From contig NZ_JBEZFP010000100.1 in NCBI RefSeq assembly GCF_040649515.1, forward strand, positions 1-35,420: a DNA stretch of 35,420 bases, in the 5' to 3' direction. The notes beneath the pieces are model-generated. The model was given only the letters and a program-made list of their open reading frames with translations, searched no databases and had not been told where the DNA came from. Of the stretch, positions 1-7,308 are shown piece after piece; position 1 is the stretch's first letter, and each line of letters opens with the position of its first letter. This stretch comes from Yinghuangia elevatio. GTDB lineage: Bacteria; Actinomycetota; Actinomycetes; Streptomycetales; Streptomycetaceae. Made by a program: the position numbers and the translations under genes.

Positions 1-93
1 AAACAGCAGACTTCACGTCGGCACTACAGATGTGAGCACCGAGCCCCGCCACAGCCTTCGACGCGTCACCGCCAACCATGCACGAGCTCGTTA

Positions 94-120
94 GGCCCTG
101 TTTGAAAGTGAAACTTGGTC
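94..120 (+). repeat. Left terminal inverted repeat of the IS5-type element
   Basis: The outermost bases read GGCCCTGTTTGAAAGTG and continue to 120. The first 27 bases match the reverse complement of 2104-2130 at 23 positions. The TA at 92-93 is the target duplicate. Confidence 0.85.
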
Positions 121-993
121 ATAGCCATTCGTTGATCGCGGCGATGGTGACGGTGGTCTTGTAGCGGACGGCGAGTTTGTCGTATCGAGTGGCGACTGCG
201 CGGTTCCGCTTGAGCCGGTTGATGCCGCATTCGACGGCGTGTCGGGCCTTGCAGTCCTCGCGGTCGAAGGCCGGCGAGCGTCCGCCCGCCGGTCCGCGTC
301 GTCTGCGGTTGCGGATCTGGTCGACGGGCTCGGGGATCGTGCAGGCGATGCCGCGTTTACGTAGCAGCGCGCGGTTCGCGCGCGAGGAATAGGCCTTGTC
401 ACCGCGCACCCGCACCGGGCGGGTGCGCGGCCGGCCGGGCCCGATCCGGGGGACGCGGACGGCATCAAGCAGGTTCGCGAACTGCGGGGAGTCGCCGCGC
501 TGTCTAGCTGTGATCAGCAGGGCCAGCGGGCGCTGGCCCTGCTCGCACACCAGGTGCAGCTTCGTGCCCAGCCCGCCGCGAGAGCGTCCGAGCGTGTGAT
601 CATCCGGCTCGTGGGCGATCCCGCCGGGTGGCTCGACCTGCAGATCCCCTTTTTCCGCGCTCCGGCGGCGTGCTGGTGCGCGCGGCACACCGTGGAATCG
701 ACGCTCACGTCCCATGTGATCAGGCCCCCCGCGTCCGCGCGAGCTTGCAACTGCTCCAGGACCCGTGCCCAGGTCCCGTCGCGCTGCCAGCGCCGGAAGA
801 GGCTGTACGCGGACTCCCAAGGCCCGTACCGCTCGGGTACGTCCCGCCACGGTGCACCCGGCCGGGTGCGCCACCGGATCGCGTTCAGCTGGTCCCGACG
901 CGTGAATGCGGTCGGCCGACGGCGCTTCCGCGCGGCTGGCAGCAACGGCTCCAGAACCGCCTACTGACTCTCGCTCAGATCTCCCCGCCCCAC
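119..993 (-). pseudogene. IS5-family DDE transposase, frameshifted and with an amber codon
   Basis: Two overlapping minus-strand frames form one IS5-type transposase. The first runs from a GTG at 993 to about 650 and holds the DUF4096-like N-terminus (RWRTRPGAPWRD, YGPWES) and the first catalytic Asp (VSVDSTVCRAHQH). The second runs to a stop at 119 and holds GDKAYSSR (second Asp) and ECGINRLKRNRAVATRYDK (Glu with the conserved Arg/Lys). The frames meet near 646-654 at AAAAAGGGG, a plausible -1 slippage site as in other IS5 elements, so the frame break may be programmed. Codon 11 (961-963) is TAG where this family normally has Trp in a 'SEQWA'-like motif, so the full-length product is probably not made unless translation restarts downstream, for example at a TTG at 945. 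It is probably inactive. Confidence 0.8.
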
Positions 994-995
994 AG

Positions 996-1019
996 GGTGA
1001 TCATCTCAGACCAGGATCC
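996..1019 (+). repeat. Internal copy of the IS right-end inner sequence
   Basis: These 24 bases (starting GGTGATCATCTCAGACC) match 2091-2114 at 22 of 24 positions in the same orientation. They lie just upstream of the transposase start, where the right end of a simple IS5 element would be expected. The next bases (CCAACAGCCCCT) look like a right terminal repeat that has lost a few bases. Confidence 0.7.
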
Positions 1020-1097
1020 CCAACAGCCCCTGGCCGGAACCCGCGGCTGCCAAGGGCGGGGCGGCGGTCTGTCGGCCTGCCCGGGCACACTGCCACC

Positions 1098-2039
1098 ATG
1101 GAACACGCGCTCTGGGACGCCCTGTCGCGTCCTGACCATGGCGGAGTCCCGTACATCGCCCACCTCGTAGGCGACGAAGGCGAGCCCGACAACACGCGGG
1201 TCCGCATCGGCGCACCCGAGGCCGGGCCGTCCGTCACCCTCACCCGGCTCGACCGCTTCGTCGTCGCCGAGATCCGGCCCGCCGACGGCCAACCGCTCAC
1301 CGAGCACCAGAAACGGCGGCTCACCGCGGCGGAATGGCATCACGGGCGGAGTTCCGTCATGCCGGTCCCGGAACGCGTCTGGTCGCTCTCCTGGCGCTGG
1401 TTCGACGACGCCTCGGTGCGCGGCGCGCGAGGACGCGCGGTCGTCGAAGCGCTCCGCGACGTCCTCGGTCTGCCCTCGGACGACGTGGTGGTCCGCGGCA
1501 CGGACGACGACGGCCCGACCGAGCTCTACTCCCTGCGGGAGTTCGGCGACCGTCCGAGCACCGTCGGCGCCCCGCCGGAGTGCACCGAGTGGGACGACCT
1601 GCAGCACCGCCTCGACTGGGTGCTGACCACCCTCGCCACCGACGCGGCGGTCGTCATGGAGGGACCGGACCGCGAGGTCGTGCAGTTCATGACCAGCCGG
1701 CACGGCGGTTCCGTCAACACCAGCCTCTTCGATCCCGAACTCGACACCGCCAAGCTGCCCGACGCGTCGAACCCGGGCTCCCAACGAGCCCGGCGCATGT
1801 TCGCGATCGGCTGGCGGCCGCAAGAATGCGCGCCCGGGATGGCGGAATGGACACTCGGCGAACCGGTCGTCCACTGGGGCGCCGCCACCGTCCCCGCCCA
1901 AGCCGTCGCCGCCGCCCGCGCCCTGGACATTCCCTCCCCGACAGCCCTGACCGTCCACGCGTTCCGCAACGGCCGTGGCCGTCCCACCGACCCCGCGTAC
2001 GTGCCCACGGAGCTTGGCCTTCGCGAAGGCGCGCCATAG
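1098..2039 (+). CDS. Passenger protein of the IS element, possible TY-Chap-like domain
   Basis: This encodes 313 residues from an ATG at 1098; an upstream in-frame extension overlaps the transposase start and is unlikely to be coding. There is no signal peptide or membrane segment, and the protein is acidic and probably cytoplasmic. The second half holds a stretch of the type 'W-DDLQHRLDWVLTTL...DAAVVMEGPDREVVQF' (residues ~175-215), which resembles the TY-Chap domain (Tir-chaperone/YbjN-like fold) of actinobacterial orphan proteins. The first half has a Trp-rich segment (VWSLSWRWFDD). The gene lies wholly inside the IS ends, divergent from the transposase, between the two 24-bp direct repeats. 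It has no recognisable transposition role. The family call is tentative; that it is a real gene is well supported by codon use and by an uninterrupted frame of natural composition. Confidence 0.65.
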   Translation: MEHALWDALSRPDHGGVPYIAHLVGDEGEPDNTRVRIGAPEAGPSVTLTRLDRFVVAEIRPADGQPLTEHQKRRLTAAEWHHGRSSVMPVPERVWSLSWRWFDDASVRGARGRAVVEALRDVLGLPSDDVVVRGTDDDGPTELYSLREFGDRPSTVGAPPECTEWDDLQHRLDWVLTTLATDAAVVMEGPDREVVQFMTSRHGGSVNTSLFDPELDTAKLPDASNPGSQRARRMFAIGWRPQECAPGMAEWTLGEPVVHWGAATVPAQAVAAARALDIPSPTALTVHAFRNGRGRPTDPAYVPTELGLREGAP

Positions 2040-2090
2040 CAGCACACCCGCAGGCCACCGGTCGGGATTGCCGGCCCCGGGGCCGGGGGG

Positions 2091-2114
2091 GGTGATCAGC
2101 TCAGACCAAGATCC
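2091..2114 (+). repeat. Second copy of the IS right-end inner sequence
   Basis: This is the 22/24 match to 996-1019, here continuous with the intact right terminal repeat. Together the two copies flank the passenger gene as direct repeats. Confidence 0.7.
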
Positions 2115-2130
2115 ACTTTCAAACAGACCC
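2104..2130 (-). repeat. Right terminal inverted repeat of the IS5-type element
   Basis: Read on the minus strand it begins GGGTCTGTTTGAAAGTG and matches the left end at 23 of 27 positions. The adjoining TA at 2131-2132 is the second target copy. The first base of this repeat is also the last base of the neighbouring gene's stop codon. Confidence 0.85.
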
Positions 2131-2540
2131 TAGCGGCCGTTGGGCTGCCGGGGGACCGTCGCGATGACGCGTTTGCCGCCGGGGACGGGGTGCACGTCGA
2201 CGTCGCGGCACAGGCGGCGTATGACCAGGAGCCCGAAGCCGCCGGATGCCGGTGCGGTGGGGAGGGGGGTGAGCCCGTCGGGTCGGCCGTCCTCCACGGC
2301 GACGGTGATGGTCTCGTCGTCGGCGGTGAGGGTGAGCCGTCTCGGGCCGGTGGCGTGGCGGTAGGCATTGGCGACCAACTCGCTGACCACCATGACCACG
2401 TCGCGGACCGCTTCCGCGGACGGCGGCGCGTCGGGCACATGATCGAGGAACTGCCGTGTCCGCTCCCGCACGCGCAGCACGACCCCGCTGGCCTCGCCCA
2501 GATCCAAAACGAGGGACCGCAGGTGGGCCAACCTCACCAC
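2130..2540 (-). CDS. Anti-sigma-factor-type serine kinase (SpoIIAB/RsbW-like HATPase)
   Basis: This encodes 136 residues, the usual size of the short actinobacterial HATPase_c_2 proteins. The ATP-binding boxes are visible: the N-box ELVANAYRH (residues ~54-62), VEDGRPD with the nucleotide-contacting Asp (~82-88), and a Gly-rich GGFGLLVIRRL (~103-113). Family members bind sigma factors or phosphorylate STAS-domain antagonists, and a STAS gene lies divergently at 2798. The start is uncertain: GTG codons at 2540 and 2537 directly follow a purine-rich GAGGGGG. The stop is TAG at 2130-2132, made of the duplicated TA plus the first base of the IS element. Without the insertion the codon would read TAA, so the protein is intact despite the insertion. 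Confidence 0.85.
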   Translation of the reverse strand: MVRLAHLRSLVLDLGEASGVVLRVRERTRQFLDHVPDAPPSAEAVRDVVMVVSELVANAYRHATGPRRLTLTADDETITVAVEDGRPDGLTPLPTAPASGGFGLLVIRRLCRDVDVHPVPGGKRVIATVPRQPNGR

Positions 2541-2797
2541 CCCCTCATGTCGAGCCGCCAGTCGATCTGTGACGCCCCCGACCGGCGGCAGGCTACCGGA
2601 CGACGGCGGTGGCCGCCGTCCCCACCTCGGCGTCCCGCCACCGTGCAGGGGCGAACGGGCGGCTACCCGGGCGATCGGCCGGAAAACGACCGTCGGGCCG
2701 CATGCGCCGTCGCCGCGGGGGTGACCCCGATCATCGTCGGCACCTTGCCGTGACGCCTGCGGTTTGCGGCGGCGATGTTAGGCCTAGGGTTGCCCAG

Positions 2798-3187
2798 GTG
2801 ACCCCGAACGACGTGCCCGCGCTGAGCATCACGACCACCCGCCACACCGACAGCGTCCTCGTCGGCGTCGGCGGGGAAATCGACATGGAAAACTCCGAGG
2901 TGTTCCGCACCGCGCTGCTCGCCGCGATGGACGACAATCCGTCGGCGCTGCGCGTGGACATGTCCAAGGTGGGCTTCTGCGACTCGACCGGGTTGAAGGC
3001 GCTGCTGGCCGCGCGCAGCGCCGCCGTGCAGGCCGGCGCAACCTTCGACATCGTCGCCGCCTCGGACCAGGTCCAACACCTCCTGGACGTCGTCGGCCTG
3101 CCCCGCACCCTCCACGCCGACGCCGAACCCCCGCAGGACGCACCGGCCCCCCGCCGACCGGCACCTCCGGCGGACGGGAGCGTTTGA
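2798..3187 (+). CDS. STAS-domain anti-sigma factor antagonist (SpoIIAA/RsbV-like)
   Basis: This encodes 129 residues from a GTG at 2798. The STAS fold spans about residues 8-110: a beta-strand with GGEIDMEN, then CDSTGLKALLAAR, where Ser63 of the DST-G motif is at the position phosphorylated by partner kinases in this family. The last 20 residues are a Pro/Ala-rich tail. The most likely partner is the HATPase at 2130-2540, transcribed divergently with about 257 bp between them; that pairing is inferred from proximity. An upstream in-frame extension to 2609 has poor composition and is left out. Confidence 0.88.
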   Translation: MTPNDVPALSITTTRHTDSVLVGVGGEIDMENSEVFRTALLAAMDDNPSALRVDMSKVGFCDSTGLKALLAARSAAVQAGATFDIVAASDQVQHLLDVVGLPRTLHADAEPPQDAPAPRRPAPPADGSV

Positions 3188-3216
3188 TCGGCGCATTTCG
3201 GGTACGGGGTTCGGTA

Positions 3217-3237
3217 CGCGCCCGCGCGACGGGCGCG
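3217..3237 (+). terminator. GC-rich stem-loop after the STAS gene
   Basis: An 8-bp perfect stem (CGCGCCCG / CGGGCGCG) with a 5-base loop begins 30 bases past the STAS stop. There is no T-run, so termination is inferred from position and stem strength. Confidence 0.45.
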
Positions 3238-3447
3238 CGGGGCGGTATGTGACGTCACCCCACAGGCACATGGTGCCGGGGGTCGCAGCGCCTGCCTGAA
3301 GCAGCCGGGAGATGCGGACCCTCCCGCCCCCTTTGCGCGGGCGGGCGCAGGCTCTGCGAAGGAGTCTGCCCGGCGAGTTCGGAGCTGTCGAGTCGTCCAC
3401 CCCACCGGGGTCTGCGCCACCATCGCCCGGATCCGCGCCCTTGGCGT

Positions 3448-4086
3448 TCACCGGGCCGCGACGACCAGGGCGATACTCGGGAACAACCGGGTCCAGCCGT
3501 CCGCGGCCCGGGTGATGCTGTGCCGAAACTGCACGTGGTGCCCGGCCGCCCAGGTGAGCGTCGCGACCGGGACCGGCACCACCGCCTCCGGCGCCGGCAC
3601 CACCGCCTCCGGCGCCGGCACCACCGCCTCCGGCGCCGGCGACGCCTGGGTGGCCTCCCCGCGCCAGTGCGTGGTGCGGACCGCGCCGCCGGGCTCGAAC
3701 GCGATCCAGGCGACATCGAGGACGTCGCCGGGCGCGAACGGCCCGGAGACGTGCAGCGCGGCGCCGGGGCCCAGAGCCGCTGTGTCGATCGCGTCGGCGA
3801 GGTAGACCTGCCGCCCGTCCGGGTACCGCAGGCGCCCGGGGGTCGCGTCGGCGGTCTGGGTGTCGACCAGGGTGCGCGTCGGCAGCGACCACTCCGAGGT
3901 GCCGCCGTCGCGGTACTGAGCGCGGTGCACGACGATCAGGTGTCCGTCCCCGGCCGCGTACACCTGCCGCGGTGGCACGAGGATGTCGACCGGCCCGACC
4001 CCGTGCCGGGCGACCGCGTCCGGGCCGACCACGGCGGACACGATGCTGGTGCCCCACGCCAGGTGGACCGTGTCGCCCGCGCTCAT
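3448..4086 (-). CDS. Unknown protein with an internal APEAVVP tandem repeat
   Basis: This encodes 212 residues from an ATG at 4086; GTG codons at 4104, 4110 and 4113 are also possible because GGGGG and GTGAGG lie just upstream. I do not recognise a family. The protein looks beta-rich and soluble, with no signal peptide or membrane segment (VHLAWGTSIVSAVVG, GRLRYPDGRQVYLADAID, GDVLDVAWIAFEPGG). A Pro/Ala/Glu/Val linker of three identical 7-residue units (~residues 149-169) separates the main part from a short C-terminal segment ending LFPSIALVVAAR. It lies 118 bp downstream of the Ku remnant on the same strand. The composition of the frame up to 4113 is convincing; further upstream it is low-complexity Arg/Gly and unlikely to be translated. 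Confidence 0.55.
   Translation of the reverse strand: MSAGDTVHLAWGTSIVSAVVGPDAVARHGVGPVDILVPPRQVYAAGDGHLIVVHRAQYRDGGTSEWSLPTRTLVDTQTADATPGRLRYPDGRQVYLADAIDTAALGPGAALHVSGPFAPGDVLDVAWIAFEPGGAVRTTHWRGEATQASPAPEAVVPAPEAVVPAPEAVVPVPVATLTWAAGHHVQFRHSITRAADGWTRLFPSIALVVAAR
3578..3640 (+). repeat. Three perfect 21-bp tandem units inside a coding region
   Basis: The unit ACCACCGCCTCCGGCGCCGG plus C occurs three times without a mismatch. On the coding (minus) strand it encodes a 7-residue APEAVVP linker. Perfect identity suggests recent copy-number change. Confidence 0.85.
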
Positions 4087-4204
4087 CTGGTGGTAGCCCG
4101 GCACCCTCACCACCCCCCGGTGTCCGCGCGCGTCGGATTGACCCAGTCCACCGTCGGCAGCGGCCCGAGCAGCACCGTGTCCACCGCTCCACCCGCCCCG
4201 GGGC

Positions 4205-4897
4205 CTAGCCGGACGCCTGCGCGGACGAACCGGCCGACGCACGCGAGGACTTCGCCGCCGACGTCTTCCCGGCCGACGTCTTCTTGGCTGCGGACTTCCT
4301 CGCGGTCGCCTTCCGTCCCGTCGTCTTCCGCGCGGGCGCCTTCCTGCCGGTGGTCTTCTTCGCCGCGGGTTTCGACGCCGCCTTCTTCGCCCGGGCGGGT
4401 GCCTTCTTCGTGGCCGAGTCCTCGGACGAGACGGCGGACAGGTGCCGCCCGGACGCGCGGCCGCGCGAACCCTCGCCGCCGCCGCGGGACTTCTCGGCGG
4501 CCGCGACGCTCTCGCGCAACGCGGCCATCAGGTCCACGGCCTTGGTCCGCGGCGCCGGCTTACCCGCCTTCGCGGGCTTCTTGCCCTGAAGCTTGGCGTC
4601 GACCAGTTCGGCGACGGCATCGGCGTACTCGTCCCGGAAGTCGGCCAGGTAGACGCGGCCGAGCGCGTCGACGAACTGCCCGGCCATGCGCAGTTCGGTG
4701 TCGGTGGCACGGACCCGACCGCCCGGCTCCAGGCCTTCCGGGGACCTGATCTCGTCCGGCCAGTACAGCTGGTGCAGCACGAGCATGTCGCCTTCCGGAC
4801 GCACCAGCGCCAGGATCTCCCGCCCCCTCAGCGCCACCTTGGCCACGGCGGCGGTCTCGCGGGCCGCGAGGGTGTCGCGCAGCAGCACGTACGGTTT
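4205..4897 (-). pseudogene. 5'-truncated Ku (NHEJ DNA end-binding) gene
   Basis: The translated segment begins KPYVLLRDTLA and continues with KVALRGREILALVRP, LHQLYWPDEIRSPEG, MAGQFVDALGRVYLADFRDEYADAVAELVDAKL and a long Lys/Ala-rich tail with KTTGRKAPARK-like units. This is the end of the Ku core beta-barrel, the C-terminal helical part and the basic extension typical of actinobacterial Ku, which bridges DNA ends and recruits LigD. Roughly the first half of the Ku core is missing. Upstream in frame are only a 12-base G run (C run at 4898-4909 on the plus strand) and a stop at 4946-4948. The first possible start is a GTG at 4888 with no clear ribosome binding site. It is most likely a remnant. 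No ligD lies nearby. Confidence 0.8.
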
Positions 4898-5020
4898 CCC
4901 CCCCCCCCCGCACCCGCGGGCGCGTCGGCGACCGCCCCACCGTCGTCACGCCGACCTGCTGCGCGCCGACCGCGAAGGTTTTGCAAGGCTCCGGGGCCAT
5001 CAGTCGTGAGGGCCTGGCCT

Positions 5021-7042
5021 TCAGGGGCGGCGGTACATCGTGTGCACCGTGTCCGTGTTGGGGGCGAAGGCGAGTGCGATCCGGCCGCTGATGGCACCCA
5101 CGTCGGTTTGGCCCACGGTCATCCAGTTGGTGCCGGCGTTGGGGCTGGTGTGTCGCAGGCGGAACAGGATGTTTCCCTTGGAGGTGTTGCGAGCGGCGAG
5201 CCAGGCCACGGTGCTGTCGGGGTCGGCGACCAGGGTGGGGCTGTCCATGGCGCCGCGGACCTCCATCGCGTGCTCGACGCTGTCCAGGCTGTGCCGGTCG
5301 CCGTCCTGTTTGAAGATGACGATGTCCTCGTTGGGGTCCATGAAGACTGCCAGCAGACGGCCGTCCCCGACGGCCACGGTCGGCGAGTGGCTGGCCGTTG
5401 TCAGCATCCCTGCAATCCTCGTGTCCCACCCAACCGTCGGCAGGCGCCTCTCGCCAAGGTGCACGAAGTAGTTCCCCTGCAAGTGGTTGTGGGCGACCAC
5501 GACGAGGTACATGCTGGCGCCGTCGGTGGACAGCGACGGACTCTGCGGCGTGCCCAGGTTGTAGTGGCTGTGGCGCGTCCAGCCGTCGTTGTCGGTGTAG
5601 TGCGCCAGGTCGATCCTGTTTTGGTGCGGTACGTCGGCGGCCAGCCACAGCTTGTCCTGCCACACGGTCAGGGCGGGCCCGTGGAGGCTGATGAACGTGT
5701 CGTCGATCCGTTGTGGCCGGTTCCACCGGCCGTTGGCGTCGCGTCGGCTCCACATGAGGGCGAAGTCGCCGGGGCGGGCGTAGGCGCAGTGCAGTTCGTC
5801 CTGGAACACGGCCAGCGCCGCCGGGGTGGCCGACCTCCACCCCAGGGGCACGGGCGCCGACAGGGTCGCGTTGTCCCTGCCGCGCGCGGTGAGGTATTCG
5901 AGGACCCCGGCTGTGCTGGCCGGCGGTCGGCTGGAGTACTTGACGCGCAGGGTGTGGTGGCCGTCGCCGTTGAACTGCCACTCGACCGTGCCGAGGCGCT
6001 CCATGGCCCTGAGCGCGGCCCGGTCGAAGACGAACGACCGGCAGCACGACAGGTCGTCCTTGTTGCGGAACGCCTCCTTGAGCATGACGAACAGCTTGCC
6101 GAACGCCTCGACGACGTCCATCCCGGGCGGGCCGTCGGCGATGGACAAGGCGATGTCCTGCCAGACGGGTTTGTTGAGCCACGCGTTCAAGCCGTAGTGG
6201 AGGGCGTCGTACCACGCGGAGTTGCTGTGGTCGGCCTCCCACACCTGGACCGTGATCGCCACGAAGTTGTCGGCGAGGCCGTCGAAGACGACCCGGTCGT
6301 CGCCTGTGAACCCTCGGGTGTCGCCTTCCTCGACCGCACCGAACTCGTCGGACTGGTAGGTGCGGCCGGTGACCAGGTCCGACCGCGCTGCGGCCGTCCA
6401 GTAGATCTCGTCGCGGCCGCTCAGGCCGTCGCCGACCTCCTTGCGGCAGGTGAACCGGTCGAACTCGAACTTCCCGTAGTACAGGTAGTCATCCTTGTCG
6501 GCCTCCGGGGCCGGCGGCGGACCGGACAGCATGGTGATGCCGAATCCCGTGTCCTCGACGGCCGCGTTGAACTCGGGGCTGTCGATCGGCGCCCCCTTGG
6601 CCGCCTCCGCCACGTCCACGACGGCGCAGTTCGCCCGGCCGGCGTTCTCCGCGCGCATCGCCGGCAGGCGCGCGACCAGGTCGTCGTACCCGAACCCCTG
6701 GCTGGGCGGCATCGCGGTGACCGCGGTCGGCAGCAGCGGCACTTCGCCCAGGTCCGCCACCGCCGCCGCGTACTCCCGGGCGGCGGCGGCGAGTTCGTCG
6801 GCGGTCATGACCGCTCCCACAATGTCCAGCAGGTCCCGCTCCAGCGGCGTCCGCGCGGCGGGCGACCGGTCGGCGGCGCGCAGCGCAACCGCAAACAGCA
6901 GATTGCTCTCCCGGCCCTGCCGCAGGCCCCGCCGCCACTTGTTGTCCTCGGCGCTCCCCGTCCCGCGCAACAGATCGCGCACCCCGCCCGCGATATCCCG
7001 CGCCGCCGGCTGGTCGGCCGTCGTTTCCTCCGTTGTCGCCAT
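5021..7042 (-). CDS. Large two-part protein with a propeller-like C-terminal half, function unknown
   Basis: This encodes 673 residues. The ATG at 7042 follows GAGAGGGG at good spacing. There is no N-terminal signal peptide; the N-terminus (ATTEETTADQ) is hydrophilic. Residues ~1-170 are helical. Residues ~182-370 form a second module with KFEFDRFTCRKEV, GRDEIYWTAAARSD, VWEADHSNSAWYDAL and RNKDDLSCCRSFVF. Residues ~385-673 repeat short blocks of the type 'W...G.W..P..I', 'PSLSTDGASMYLVV' and 'SPTVAVGDGRLLAVF', as in beta-propeller lectins and sialidase-like folds. No catalytic motif is evident. It is first in from the Ku remnant and last of four same-strand genes up to 19272. A perfect 18-bp palindrome (7202-7219) lies 160 bp upstream. 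A role as a carbohydrate-binding or effector-like protein is inference only. Confidence 0.7.
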   Translation of the reverse strand: MATTEETTADQPAARDIAGGVRDLLRGTGSAEDNKWRRGLRQGRESNLLFAVALRAADRSPAARTPLERDLLDIVGAVMTADELAAAAREYAAAVADLGEVPLLPTAVTAMPPSQGFGYDDLVARLPAMRAENAGRANCAVVDVAEAAKGAPIDSPEFNAAVEDTGFGITMLSGPPPAPEADKDDYLYYGKFEFDRFTCRKEVGDGLSGRDEIYWTAAARSDLVTGRTYQSDEFGAVEEGDTRGFTGDDRVVFDGLADNFVAITVQVWEADHSNSAWYDALHYGLNAWLNKPVWQDIALSIADGPPGMDVVEAFGKLFVMLKEAFRNKDDLSCCRSFVFDRAALRAMERLGTVEWQFNGDGHHTLRVKYSSRPPASTAGVLEYLTARGRDNATLSAPVPLGWRSATPAALAVFQDELHCAYARPGDFALMWSRRDANGRWNRPQRIDDTFISLHGPALTVWQDKLWLAADVPHQNRIDLAHYTDNDGWTRHSHYNLGTPQSPSLSTDGASMYLVVVAHNHLQGNYFVHLGERRLPTVGWDTRIAGMLTTASHSPTVAVGDGRLLAVFMDPNEDIVIFKQDGDRHSLDSVEHAMEVRGAMDSPTLVADPDSTVAWLAARNTSKGNILFRLRHTSPNAGTNWMTVGQTDVGAISGRIALAFAPNTDTVHTMYRRP

Positions 7043-7201
7043 GCTGCCGGCCCCTCTCGTCCCTGCGGGCCCCGCGAACGGGCGCCCGCCGGGAAGGACA
7101 CCGGCACCAGCCGCCCTCACCCACCAGGCCAACCAGATGTCCCGGCTCCGGGCCTAGTCTCCCGTCAGGGCACCCGGCCCTCCCAGAGCGGGAGTTGCAC
7201 A

Positions 7202-7219
7202 TTCACTCGTACGAGTGAA
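7202..7219. promoter_or_regulatory. Perfect 18-bp palindrome, candidate operator
   Basis: TTCACTCGTACGAGTGAA is its own reverse complement, with no loop. It lies in the 266-bp gap between two minus-strand genes, upstream of the gene starting at 7042. A loop-free palindrome is more typical of a dimeric repressor site (GntR/TetR-like) than of a terminator. The regulator is not identified. Confidence 0.55.
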
Positions 7220-7308
7220 GCGGTGACGGCAGGACGGCACAGGCAGGCTGGCAACCCGCGGATCACGCCCGATGGTCCCAGCTCAGACACCAGGGACAAG
7301 TAACTGGG

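Larger units (their letters stand above)
94..2130 (-). mobile_element. IS5-family element (IS427-like group) carrying a passenger gene
   Basis: The element is 2037 bp long and bounded by inverted ends that share GG..CTGTTTGAAAGTG. The dinucleotide TA at 92-93 and 131-132 past position 2000 (2131-2132) fits the TA duplication known for IS427-type IS5 elements. A transposase occupies the left half on the minus strand and an unrelated 313-residue gene the right half on the plus strand. Simple IS5 elements are usually 0.8-1.3 kb, so this one is about 1.1 kb too long, and the excess is the passenger gene. Positions 1-91, left of the element, show no recognisable gene; they would originally have followed the ATPase gene at 2130-2540. 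The boundaries are seen directly in the sequence. The family call comes from the transposase. Confidence 0.85.

Noticed and set aside
975..2045. A long minus-strand frame across the passenger gene
   Set aside because: It has mirror composition and no motif, and the plus-strand frame has clear natural protein character.
2083..2092. G run before the IS right end
   Set aside because: It is a short homopolymer typical of this GC content, with no evident role.
4442..7303. A plus-strand open frame of more than 900 codons
   Set aside because: It runs antisense to the Ku remnant and the 673-residue protein. Its composition is the Arg/Val/Gly mirror of those genes and it has no start signal or domain.
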